Below, in pieces: positions 16,366 to 25,200 of a stretch of 64,000 bases of DNA; position 1 is the stretch's first letter; each line of letters begins with the position of its first letter. The notes below the pieces were generated by a model. The model made no database searches and had not been told where the DNA came from. It was given only the letters and a program-made list of their open reading frames with translations. The stretch spans positions 2,170,598-2,234,597 of the forward strand of contig CP134874.1 in NCBI GenBank assembly GCA_037318855.1. The letters run 5' to 3'. Made by a program: the position numbers and the translations under genes. Source of the DNA: Candidatus Sedimenticola sp. (ex Thyasira tokunagai) (lineage in GTDB: Bacteria > Pseudomonadota > Gammaproteobacteria > Chromatiales > Chromatiaceae).

Positions 16366-17258
16366 TGGAATTTCTCCCCAACGGTTGCCGAACTTGCGCC
16401 AGTCGGTTCGCCATTCAGGGCGGCGCCTTCCAGATGGGGAAAGAGTTCATGGACCAGGGTCAGCATGGTCTCGTGTGCACTGGCGGTCGGTCCGGGCCGT
16501 CTGGTCTCCCAGCGGTGGACCGGAATACGTTTTGTTGCCGCTTCCCGGTAGGCCACGGTGTTGGGGATGGCTGTATCGAGAATGGTGATAGCGCCCTTCG
16601 AGGGGCCGAAGGTCTCGCGTTTGAGTTGCTGTGCGATAAGCCTGGCGTCAACGGTGCGATCCTGGCGGTAGATAACCCCCCTCAAGGGACCAACCGGCGC
16701 GCCCATGTTCACCATGGGGCGCAGCCGTTCGATCATGGCGATGGTGCCGCGTGAGAACTCGCGGGCCGAGAGAATCTCTGGTGGAATGGGCGATAACAGA
16801 AAATCGGCCGCAAGAACGGCGGCATCCTGCAACACCCCAATGGCCCCTTGGGTATCGATGAGAATGACATCGTAGGTATCATCCAGGTTGCTGAGCAGAT
16901 AGCGGAGCCGGACGCGACCGTCCGGTGCATGCAGCAGCCAGTTTTCGAGTTTGCCCTGGGGATCATCGGAGTAGATCAGCTCCAGCCTCTCTATAACCGT
17001 CCGGCTGATGATGTCATTTGTGGAGGCGGTGGTAATGAGATGCGAAAGCCCATGCCGGGCACGCCGGTCCAGTTGAAAATAACTGGACAGTGTGGGCTGG
17101 ACATCGGCATCGACCAAAAGAACCTTTTGACCGAGATCAGCCAGGATGGCGCCCAGGTTTGCTGACAGGGTGGTCTTGCCGACACCGCCTTTGGTGCTGG
17201 TAATGGTGATCTTCAGCGCCATGGGGCTGTCCGGTGTAGTGTCTTCTGATTGCAACAT
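16362..17258 (-). CDS. parA: ParA family partition ATPase (Soj-like)
   Basis: 298 residues if started at the ATG at 17258; an ATG at 17222 is also possible and is closer to the first strand. The deviant Walker A motif TSTKGGVGKTTLSAN and switch DADVQPTLSSYFQLD are clear, followed by VILIDTQGAIGVLQDA (Walker B) and a C-terminal SKGAITILDTAIPNTVAYREA segment typical of ParA from ICEs. It would drive segregation or retention of the circular form together with the two ParB proteins. In this ICE class parA marks one end of the element, which agrees with the attachment site found at 45.4 kb. Confidence 0.92.
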   Translation of the reverse strand: MLQSEDTTPDSPMALKITITSTKGGVGKTTLSANLGAILADLGQKVLLVDADVQPTLSSYFQLDRRARHGLSHLITTASTNDIISRTVIERLELIYSDDPQGKLENWLLHAPDGRVRLRYLLSNLDDTYDVILIDTQGAIGVLQDAAVLAADFLLSPIPPEILSAREFSRGTIAMIERLRPMVNMGAPVGPLRGVIYRQDRTVDARLIAQQLKRETFGPSKGAITILDTAIPNTVAYREAATKRIPVHRWETRRPGPTASAHETMLTLVHELFPHLEGAALNGEPTGASSATVGEKFQ

Positions 17259-17271
17259 ACTCGTCTCTTGA

Positions 17272-17928
17272 TCAATGCCGGATTCCCCCCATGAGTTCGG
17301 CTCCGCAATGACCACAGTTTGCAAGGCGGCGGCCCCCGCGTTTTGGTGACAATGCGGTACCACACTGGTAGCACCGATGGCGGTGATAGAGCAGGCAACC
17401 GGGGCAAAACGTGCTATTGCTCTCTATCGGCGTGGCGTAGTGTATTCCGCATGATTCACACCGACGTTCATGCCATGTATCCATGGCCATGAGCTGTGGT
17501 ACGAATGCTGTACGGGTCAGATTGAGCAGTGGTTTTGCAACAAGCTGTGTGTAGGTCTCGAACAAATTGATCAGTATGCGGCCCTTGCTGCGTTCCGTCT
17601 GTGACAGCCGCTGGTGCAGGCGCCAGACGATGTTGGTATGCAACATGCGCTTATCGTTTATCCGGTACCAGGCATCCGTAAATGGTACTTGGCCCGGTGG
17701 AGAAGGTGTACCGTGTAACTGGCGGTACAGTCGGTTTGCCGTAGCCTTCTCCAGCCCGGTGAGTTGGCTGACCAGTCCCGCACGGGCGCCGAGCTGCATC
17801 AGATGGACGGCCTCCAGGACTTTTTTGGAGTAAAGACAAAGCCCGGCATCACACTGGGTGCAGCTCATGGGTTCTGCGCAAGACGGCACAGCCTGGAGGA
17901 CGTGGCGGGATAGGGCGGGTGTATTCAT
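17272..17928 (-). CDS. FlhC-like transcriptional activator
   Basis: 218 residues from the ATG at 17928. The segment VHLMQLGARAGLVSQLTGL (about 40-58), RLYRQLHGTPSPPGQVPF and the C-terminal cysteines (CESCGIHYATP...CPGC, then CYQCG and CGHCGAEL) follow the FlhC plan of helical DNA-binding domain plus zinc site, with an extra pair of CxxC motifs. FlhC works with FlhD as a heteromeric activator; in SXT-type ICEs the SetCD pair of this family turns on transfer genes. Its start overlaps the FlhD-like stop by 4 bp. Role in ICE control is inferred. Confidence 0.8.
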   Translation of the reverse strand: MNTPALSRHVLQAVPSCAEPMSCTQCDAGLCLYSKKVLEAVHLMQLGARAGLVSQLTGLEKATANRLYRQLHGTPSPPGQVPFTDAWYRINDKRMLHTNIVWRLHQRLSQTERSKGRILINLFETYTQLVAKPLLNLTRTAFVPQLMAMDTWHERRCESCGIHYATPIESNSTFCPGCLLYHRHRCYQCGTALSPKRGGRRLANCGHCGAELMGGIRH

Positions 17929-18233
17929 GCATGCTCTCCGTTGTACAAGGTGATCGATGCCGTCTGCTCCAGAAGGGTGTCGACCTCTTTCATGCGTCCT
18001 TCGCGCAGGGCCGCGAATAACCGTGACCACCACCAAGGCGCATTATTTGGAATAAGCAGCGGGGGTTTGATAAGTGAGACCCGCGCCAGGTCACCGGGTG
18101 TTAGTGAGCCCAGCAGACAGGCCATATCATCCGGCATGCCGGTCATCGTTGCGGCGAGTACTGTGTCCTGTTGGGCCAGCTGGCTGGTCTGGATCAGGTA
18201 CTGGAGGTTCACCTGGGAAAAATCGAAATTCAT
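17925..18233 (-). CDS. FlhD-like transcriptional activator subunit
   Basis: 102 residues. The sequence NLQYLIQTSQLAQQDTVLAA (about 9-28), then MACLLGSLTPGDLARVS, matches the FlhD helical pattern (INLSYLLLAQRLI, then a LTLPQMVKLAE-type helix). It should pair with the FlhC-like protein encoded immediately downstream with an ATGA overlap. In SXT-type elements the equivalent pair is the master activator of excision and transfer. It is preceded by a coupled helix-turn-helix gene, which also overlaps by 4 bp. Confidence 0.75.
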   Translation of the reverse strand: MNFDFSQVNLQYLIQTSQLAQQDTVLAATMTGMPDDMACLLGSLTPGDLARVSLIKPPLLIPNNAPWWWSRLFAALREGRMKEVDTLLEQTASITLYNGEHA

Positions 18234-18535
18234 GATGGCAAGTTTTTGTCTTTTTTTGGGGAGCAGCCATCTTCTGTTTTAACTACAAGGGCTGGTGGGC
18301 TTGCCAGACCTCGATCAATGGCATCGGCTACCACACGGGCCTCGAAATACAGGCGCCGGCCGACCTGCCGTTTGGCATTAGCCAGTGCTATAGCTAACGG
18401 CTGGCGGTGGCGCACGATAGCCATGCGCAGACCGTTCGGGGTGGCGTGCATTACCTTGGCCAAGTGTTTGAGCGTCAGTAAGGGCCCGTAGTTCTCAAGA
18501 AGATATTGATATGTGGCGGAGATGGGTTTGCTCAA
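18230..18535 (-). CDS. Small helix-turn-helix DNA-binding protein
   Basis: 101 residues. Residues 10-40 (YLLENYGPLLTLKHLAKVMHA, then TPNGLRMAI) form a probable helix-turn-helix resembling MerR/excisionase-type domains of plasmid and ICE proteins, with GRRLYFEARVVADAID as the wing and last helix. It may act as an excisionase-like or regulatory protein. It is the first gene of a three-gene unit with FlhD- and FlhC-like proteins, each overlapping the next by 4 bp. Confidence 0.65.
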   Translation of the reverse strand: MSKPISATYQYLLENYGPLLTLKHLAKVMHATPNGLRMAIVRHRQPLAIALANAKRQVGRRLYFEARVVADAIDRGLASPPALVVKTEDGCSPKKDKNLPS

Positions 18536-18768
18536 GATCTGTGCTCCACAGTGTTAATTGACGGCGTTAATGCTAACGCGGCAAGGCGCAAACAAAACGC
18601 TCGAAAGATGGCCGTTTGAGGCCACCTTTCCAACTGGTTGTTGGAGATTGACTGTGGTATGGGGGCGGTGGTCCGAAGACCCTATGCTCTGCCATCTTAG
18701 TTCAGAGTGATGAGGGCGATTTGACCGAGGCTGTGTGGTTGCTTTCCTGTAGCGGCTAGGTTTTGGAA

Positions 18769-19296
18769 TCAATCCATGGTTAACGGTTGCCCAGAACCTC
18801 GCTTTTTCAACGCGCATATAGGGCAGGTAGGTGACAGGCGGGAGTCATCCGGTAATAGATAATGGATGCGGCAGTGGTGGCAATTACGGAAGTAAGCGGC
18901 CCCGATACCGATATCCCTGGCGATGATCCAGGCTTGGGTGATATTCATGGGTAGTGTATTGGGAGTGATGGTGATCATACTCCGGCAAAATTCGAGGTAG
19001 AGATCATGGGCGGTAATGAGTGCATCCAGATTGATTCCATCCAAGATGCCGGGGCCGCCTACTGAACGGTATAGGGATGCAAAAACAGAGGCCGTTGCTT
19101 GCATGGTCCTGGTAGAAAGGATGCCTCCAGTTGACGGCAACTGGCCAGCCACCGGCCCTCTACCGTGGATATCATGATGCAACTCGCGTAGGATTTTTGG
19201 ATTGATGCCGGTGATGGAACTCACAATGGAAATCCGCATTCCTCGGTGGATCAGCATGGTTGCGGTTTCCATGTGTTGGAGATGCGCCAGCCTCAT
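18769..19296 (-). CDS. Second FlhC-like activator
   Basis: 175 residues, starting MRLAHLQHMETATMLIHRGMR. The helical region RISIVSSITGINPKILRELHHDI (about 20-42), then GRGPVAGQLPS, and the C-terminal zinc-type site CHHCRIHYLL...CPICALKK follow FlhC, though it is diverged from the copy at 17272. It overlaps the upstream FlhD-like gene by 4 bp. The 233 bp between this gene and the next unit contain no obvious gene. Two FlhDC-like pairs in one element could form mixed complexes. Confidence 0.75.
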   Translation of the reverse strand: MRLAHLQHMETATMLIHRGMRISIVSSITGINPKILRELHHDIHGRGPVAGQLPSTGGILSTRTMQATASVFASLYRSVGGPGILDGINLDALITAHDLYLEFCRSMITITPNTLPMNITQAWIIARDIGIGAAYFRNCHHCRIHYLLPDDSRLSPTCPICALKKRGSGQPLTMD

Positions 19297-19598
19297 CGGT
19301 CTGAAGCTTCCTCAGCAGCCATCAACACGGTCTGAAATCTGATGCCGAGTGAGGTTCCATGGCCACCATCGAATATCTCGTGCCAGAACTTCGGATGAAA
19401 GCGAGGTTGGAACACCATGACTCCGGAGCGAGCGATGCTTTGCAACTCCTCAATGGATAATCGTGAAATCCTCTCTGCCAGGATCTCGTCGAAACCGAAT
19501 ATGATAGCGGCTTTTGTATGATTGGATCTTGCGAGTTCTCTTGCTTTAAAGAGCCATGAGATGTTCAGGTTAACGATATCTTGGTCAGCTTCCTGCAT
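19293..19598 (-). CDS. Second FlhD-like subunit
   Basis: 101 residues. The core ILVNLNISWLFKARELARSN-type segment (here IVNLNISWLFKARELARS, about 8-25), FGFDEILAERISRLSIEELQ and SIARSGVMVFQPRF track the FlhD fold closely. It is first of the two-gene unit and is preceded by a 476-bp space that should hold its promoter. Pairing with the FlhC-like protein overlapping it by 4 bp is likely. Diverged from the FlhD-like copy at 17925, so this is an old duplication or a second acquisition. Confidence 0.75.
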   Translation of the reverse strand: MQEADQDIVNLNISWLFKARELARSNHTKAAIIFGFDEILAERISRLSIEELQSIARSGVMVFQPRFHPKFWHEIFDGGHGTSLGIRFQTVLMAAEEASDR

Positions 19599-20074
19599 GT
19601 TTTTGTTTCCATATTTTGTTCGATCAATCTTTCCCTATGAGATTATGTGATTCTAATACCATGATCAGGATGTGCTGTGAGGTAGGTATTAGTTGGGGCT
19701 GGAACTTAACTAAAATTCTCTCCTGTGTCATGGGTAGCGCTTGGTCTGGGTGAATCAGAATTGGTTATCAATGGTTGGCCCTCGGTATGAAGATAGCGTG
19801 AACTTGATACAGGTAAGCAGTGGTGGAAGGATGGCGTTATCGGTTTGCGTATAAAGCCTATCGATATAGACGATAATCCATCTCAGCAACAAACCCATAC
19901 TCCAAATTGTCGGTTTCGCTATAACGCATCCTGTTGCATTATTAATCAGAAGCAGCGAGGATCTAACGACGTTAAGTAAGGAATCTTGGTCTTTTCCGTT
20001 CGCGCATAGTCGCGACTCCCATCAGGCCCGGCTTCTGCTTCTTGCTCAGGGTGGTATGTAGTGGGGGGAGTACA
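19599..20074. other. Divergent intergenic region
   Basis: No gene seen in about 476 bp between the leftward FlhD-like gene and the rightward HEPN gene. It is AT-rich around 19620-19660 and 19840-19930. It should carry promoters for both directions, but I cannot point to a convincing pair of -35/-10 elements or an operator. Confidence 0.6.
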
Positions 20075-20737
20075 ATGATCGAGCCGTTGGATTATAACAA
20101 CCTGAAACGGCGCCAACGTGAGATCCGGGATGGTTTTCATGTGAACCTTGCGCTCCGTGTCCACCGAGCCTTGAGCTGGCTGCAACGTGCCGAACAGGAG
20201 TTGGACGATGGTGATGCCCGTTTTCTCTTTCTCTGGATTGCACTCAACGCTGCCTATGCCAACGATATCCATGATCGGACCGGTTTCGGCGAACGTCGGG
20301 TGCTGATCAATTTTCTCAATCGGCTGATAGGGTTCGATGAAGAGACCTTGCTCTATCGGATCGTCTGGGAGGAGTTTCCCACCTCCATTCGGCTGCTGAT
20401 CGACAATAAATTCGTTTTCCAGCCATTCTGGGATTACCACAACGGCAGGCAAAATAACCAATGGGAGAAGGAATTTCTACGCAGCCGGGCTGCCGCCCAC
20501 CAGGCACTTGGCCGCTTGGAGACCAAAAAGGTGCTTGCTGTGGTGTTCGATCGGCTCTACGTCCTTCGAAACCAGTTAATCCACGGGGGTGCGACTTGGA
20601 ATAGTAGTGTCAACCGCAATCAGGTCAGAGATGGTGCTGCAATCCTTGATCGTCTAGTACCAGCTATCATCCAGCTTATGATGGATAGCGGTGGTGCCGT
20701 GTGGGGCGAACCCTGCTATCCGGTGGTCGACGGGTGA
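20075..20737 (+). CDS. HEPN domain protein
   Basis: 220 residues from the ATG at 20075, after a GGGGGGAG ribosome site. The C-terminal part has the HEPN-type motif RNQLIHGG (about residue 170), with a long helical region before it (FLFLWIALNAAY near residue 50). HEPN proteins are often RNases in toxin or phage defence roles; here no antitoxin partner lies beside it. Similar lone HEPN genes occur in ICEs of this class. First gene of the plus-strand cargo, 372 bp before the defence island. RNase activity is inference from the RxxxxH motif. Confidence 0.7.
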   Translation: MIEPLDYNNLKRRQREIRDGFHVNLALRVHRALSWLQRAEQELDDGDARFLFLWIALNAAYANDIHDRTGFGERRVLINFLNRLIGFDEETLLYRIVWEEFPTSIRLLIDNKFVFQPFWDYHNGRQNNQWEKEFLRSRAAAHQALGRLETKKVLAVVFDRLYVLRNQLIHGGATWNSSVNRNQVRDGAAILDRLVPAIIQLMMDSGGAVWGEPCYPVVDG

Positions 20738-21064
20738 ACGGTCGAGGTTAAGGGTACTCCATAGGCGTGGAATCAGTTGTGAGGTAATGGGGAAACATGG
20801 ACTCTCTATGCAACTAATTATGATGGGCAAAAAAAAGAAGTGGCTCATGATATGAGCCTCTAACAGGTGTATGGTTGAAGGGACAATTTCTCGCCTTCAG
20901 GGTAATAGAAAAGAGGGTGTTGAACTCCAGATAAGCGAGGTTGGTTTTTAGTTGAAATTAGTGGGTAGGTCGCAAAGTTGGTTTTGTTACCATTATAAGC
21001 CTGTAAGGGAGCTGCCAACCTATTGAATTACTGAGGAATAAAATTGATGACAGTTTTGTCTTTG
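20738..21064. other. Intergenic space ahead of the defence island
   Basis: No gene seen. The last part contains a possible promoter: TTGATG at 21044-21049 with a TATGTA -10-like element at 21066, 16 bp away. The -10 lies within the palindromic operator, so a bound regulator would block it. Confidence 0.45.
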
Positions 21065-21091
21065 TTATGTAACATAGAATATGTCACATAA
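21065..21091. promoter_or_regulatory. Palindromic operator of the defence island
   Basis: TTATGTAACATA (21065-21076) and TATGTCACATAA (21080-21091) form an inverted repeat around GAA, with only the central base of each half unpaired. Each half is itself a short palindrome (TATGTNACATA). It ends four bases before the AGGTGG ribosome site of the small gene at 21110, so its own product is the natural candidate for a repressor. Confidence 0.65.
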
Positions 21092-21109
21092 CATAGGTGG
21101 AGCATTGGT

Positions 21110-21304
21110 ATGGCAAAAGGTAGTAGTGGCCGAATTGTTATAGAAATTGACCCTGATTTAAAACAAGAGCTTTATTCAATATTAGAAGAGGAAGGATTGA
21201 ATCTAAAACAGTGGTTTTTGGGGAATGTTGATGAGTATTTGCGTACAAAAGTACAACCATCACTTCCTCTCTTTTCCACTAACGATCTTAACAAGGATGC
21301 CTGA
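21110..21304 (+). CDS. Small ribbon-helix-helix-like protein
   Basis: 64 residues, start after AGGTGG. The segment SGRIVIEIDPDLKQELYSIL (about 5-24), then EEGLNLKQWFLGNVDEYL, has the strand-helix-turn-helix spacing of ribbon-helix-helix repressors. The stop is two bases before sspB. The palindromic site directly upstream suggests autoregulation of the whole island. Ribbon-helix-helix assignment is from pattern, not from a known named family. Analogy: DndB represses dnd operons, but this protein is unrelated to DndB. Confidence 0.6.
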   Translation: MAKGSSGRIVIEIDPDLKQELYSILEEEGLNLKQWFLGNVDEYLRTKVQPSLPLFSTNDLNKDA

Positions 21305-21306
21305 AA

Positions 21307-22227
21307 ATGGAATTTAACCCTAATAAAGTAGGATTTGGTCGGCATGAAACATTTGCGTTACGATACAGCTGGTTAACCAAGGGTTTTTTGGCGTTACAAA
21401 ACGACCCGAAAATTTTCTCCAATGATGATGCCGTTGTTAATCTAGGAGTAGGCCGAAACATGGTTAACGCCATTCGTTTTTGGCTTTCCGCATCACGTCT
21501 TGCTACGCAGACTCAAGATGGCTATTTTTCAACCCCGCTAGGGGAGGCCATCTTTGATAAGGATGGTTATGATCCCTATCTAGAAGATGAAGCAACTATC
21601 TGGCTTATCCATTGGCTAATAGCTACTAACCCAGAGCAAGCTACTGCATGGTATTGGTTCTTCAATCGATTCCATAAGCCAGTATTTACCTCCCAAGAGG
21701 CATCTACCGCCCTGCTTGAATTTGCCAAACAAAATGTTCTGGGAAAGTATTCGCAGACTACAGTCAAGAATGACGCGCTGGTTTTGTTGCGTATGTACGC
21801 GCGGTCTAGAGGCAATACCAACAAGCCACTTGAAGAAGCCCTAGATTCTCCTCTGTCAATATTAAACCTGGTCTCTCAGGCTCCTGGTGGTCGGACTTAT
21901 TTTTCCCATCAAGCAGATCGAGAAGGCTTACCTCTTGGTATTTTTGGTTTTGCCGTTACAGAGTTATTTCAGACGGTTGGAAAACAAGCCTTGCCGATTG
22001 ATGAACTCATGTACGCAAAAGATGGCAATCCATCGCTGGGTGCAGTATTCCGACTCACTGAGAATGCACTGATCACTAAGCTAGAACGGCTCATTCAACA
22101 AGTACCAGAACTATTTGAATTGCGCGAAACTGCTGGTATTCACCAATTGTACCTAATGGGTGAGATTGAACCTGCTGATATGCTTGCCTTCCATTATGAG
22201 AGTATGGGTAGGGAGGTGGCGGCATGA
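21307..22227 (+). CDS. sspB: SspB-like DUF4007 protein
   Basis: 306 residues. The N-terminal motif VGFGRHETFALRYSWLTKGF (residues 8-27) is the hallmark of DUF4007. In single-strand DNA phosphorothioation systems SspB is a DUF4007-type protein with nicking activity and cooperates with SspC (ATPase) and SspD (ATP pyrophosphatase). The order here, DUF4007 - P-loop ATPase - DndC-like, fits sspBCD. Its stop overlaps the sspC start (ATGA). The role in nicking is known for the family; I see no catalytic residues that I can name. A second, diverged DUF4007-like gene lies at 37075. Confidence 0.78.
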   Translation: MEFNPNKVGFGRHETFALRYSWLTKGFLALQNDPKIFSNDDAVVNLGVGRNMVNAIRFWLSASRLATQTQDGYFSTPLGEAIFDKDGYDPYLEDEATIWLIHWLIATNPEQATAWYWFFNRFHKPVFTSQEASTALLEFAKQNVLGKYSQTTVKNDALVLLRMYARSRGNTNKPLEEALDSPLSILNLVSQAPGGRTYFSHQADREGLPLGIFGFAVTELFQTVGKQALPIDELMYAKDGNPSLGAVFRLTENALITKLERLIQQVPELFELRETAGIHQLYLMGEIEPADMLAFHYESMGREVAA

Positions 22228-25200
22228 GTATAGATACCAAAATCCATGTCAACACCCATTATACTCGTTCAATCAATCTGGAGCGTGATGCAGATTCGGT
22301 TTCTGTGGTGGAGGCCTATATACCAACCTCACGAGCCGTACGTACCCTATCGTCGATGTTGCTGGCCTTCAAAGCCGACGAAAGTCCACGTGCATGGTCT
22401 CTTGTAGGGCCATACGGCTCTGGTAAATCTGCCTTTGCCATCTACCTTTCTCATTTGTTGGCTAATCCTAACATTCCGGCGACAAAGGCTGCTTTTAGAA
22501 AACTAAATAGTGTGGACGCCAGTATGGGGCGTTGCTACAAGACTCTGACAAAAAATTCGGAAGGGTATTGCACAATACTGCTGACAGGTAGCCCTGAGTC
22601 TTTGTCTCGGCGCATAGTGCATGCTTTAGCGCATAAAGCAGAAGAAATCTGGAGCCATAAGCGTGGCCGAACCCCAGATATTGTTAACCAGCTTAGTGAA
22701 CTTGCAAAACAGAAAGAGCTGCCAACAACCAACGAAGTGGTTGACTGTGTTATCGGGCTTCAAAATAAGCTTTCATCCCAGTTCAGTGGGATCCTGATTG
22801 TTATTGATGAGTTAGGTAAGTTCCTTGAATATGAGGCACGCCACTATGGTGCCAACGATATACATTTACTACAGGCATTAGCAGAGCATGCCCTAACGTC
22901 ACACGATGTGAAACTATCACTAGTGGTGATGTTACACCAGGCCTTCGAGCAGTATGCTCAGGGACTGGGAGATGAGTTAAAGAATGAGTGGGCCAAGGTG
23001 CAAGGACGGTTTGAGAATATTCCCTCGCTGACCGCCAAGGAAGGCTGAAAGCCGAGGCGGTTAGTCCCCGGTAGTCGCGAGGCGATACTGGATGCCCGGC
23101 GTGCGCATAGCGCCAGAGGGAATCCAAAGATCGCATACGAACGCGACGTCAAGTCATCTCGGGAGTCAGCGACGAAGCAGTAACGAGCTTGCGATGTTAT
23201 TGCGTAGTGCTGGAGACCGGGACGGCCGGGGCAATAATAGGCTGTCGAAGATTGAGTGCAAAAGGGGGACTCGGATGTCCCGTTTTGCATCACGAAATCG
23301 AAGACTCGCTTATTCTTGAATCTGCGGAGCAGGTGCTACGTATAGTCGCAGCAGCCATCGATCACGAATTGACCAGCAAGGAGCAGGGAGATATCGGGAA
23401 AAAAGCTGCCAGGCAAGCCAAGGCAATGGCAGTGGCCAAGGCGCTGCCAGGTACACTCGATGAGTCAACAGCAGCGGAACTGTTTGCGAGCTGCTATCCC
23501 CTTCACCCGGTAAGCGCACTGCTGTTACCAATTCTGTGCCAAAAGGTAGCTCAGAATGAACGTACACTGTTCAGTTACCTAGGTAGCCGCGAAGCACACG
23601 GTTTCCGGGAGTCATTGAGTCGCTGCGAGAAGGTTGGTGATTTGATTTATCCTTGGGAGATTTACGAGTACTTCATCCTAAATCAGCCAGCTGCACTGTC
23701 AGATCACTTTACTCATCGTCGTTGGGCTGAAGTGGTGACCGCGATCGAACGCTTGGGGGATACCCAGGTTGACGATGTGCATATACTAAAAGCGGTTGGA
23801 CTTCTGAATATCATCGGTGCTCAGGGAAACTTCAAGGCTTCTAAAGATATTGTAAGTCTGTGTTTGCCCAAAAAGGTATCGGTACATCGTGCGATAGATA
23901 GGTTAACTGAAAAGTCGGTTATTCAATATCGTAAATTCAGCGCTGAGTATCGTGTTTGGCAAGGCAGTGATTTTGATCTCGATGCCAATGTTGAGGCAGA
24001 GCAGGGGAAATTGGGCCGATTTGATCTCGCTGAAAGCCTAAATAGTCGCCATGCACTCATGCCTATTGTCGCACGTAAGTACACAATCCAAAGTGGGGCA
24101 TTACGGTATTTTCATCCTACCTTTGTAGATGCTAGTACTATTCACCTACTTGAGCAAAAGAGTAATCACGCTCGAATTGTGTTTTATCTGGCTGAAAGTA
24201 AAGATGATGAAAGAACATTCTGGTCACAAGTACTAGATTCTACGGCAAGTCTCGACATCCGAGTCTTATGCCTGAATGGTGACCAGCTACGTAAATCAGT
24301 AGCAGAGGTGCTTACGCTGGAAGAGATACAAAAAACAGCGCAAGAGTTGCATTCAGATCCTGTCGCTCAGCGGGAATACAAAGACCGTTTCAGTGAGGCT
24401 GTTGCAAAAGAGGAAGATCTTTTAGACCGGCTCCTATCTGAGCCACAGCTTAATAGATGGTACTGGAAGACAGAAAAGCTCAGTATCAAGTCTAAGCGTT
24501 CACTGCAAGAAGTGCTTTCCCGTGTGTTGGGGGCAGTTTACAGTAAATCACCGGTGTTCAAGAACGAACTAATCAATCGAGATAAACCCTCGTCGCAAGC
24601 CAATGCTGCCAAGAATAAACTTGCCATTGCGATGTTCAATAATGAGACCGAAGTGGATCTTGGAATCGATAAGTTTCCAGCCGAAAAAGCGATTTATCGC
24701 GCTTGTCTGCGTGAGACCAAGCTGCACGTTCTAGATGATGATGGAGACTGGGTATTTCAGGGGCCAAAGTCAGCACGTAAATCAGATGATCCCTGCAATA
24801 TCAATCCAGTCTGGAAACGTATTGATGCATTCCTTGATGGCACGGAGCAACAGGCCAAGTCACTCATCCAGCTTAACCTGGAGTTGATGGCGCCACCCTA
24901 TGGTATTAAACAGGGCATGTTACCTATTTTGTATCTAGCTGTATTGATGGCAAACCAACAGGAATTGGCTATCTATGAAAGTCGTGTCTACACGCCGTAT
25001 CTTTCTGAAGAGCAGATCGAGCGTTTTTTGAAGCGGCCGGATGAATTTACAGTGCAGCGATTCCGCATTACCGGGCTGAATCAGTCGATCCATGAGGTCT
25101 ACTCCTCAACACTCTTCAATGATGGTAAACAGCGCAGCATCTTGGCATTGGCAAAGCCCATCGCAAAGATGGTTTTGAAGTTGCCGCCCTACACTCAGAC

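Noticed and set aside
18554..18817. Minus-strand 87-codon open frame between regulators
   Set aside because: No ribosome site, unusual composition and overlap with the second FlhC-like gene's end.
23189..23310. Independent start of the second sspC piece inside the insert
   Set aside because: The residues before LILESAEQ come from the insert and do not resemble the ATPase; precise removal of the insert explains the frame better.
23032..23312. Group II or group I intron
   Set aside because: No GTGYG 5' end, no recognisable domain V or AY 3' end, and no group I core seen; too short for a usual intron. Splicing is not excluded, only unsupported.
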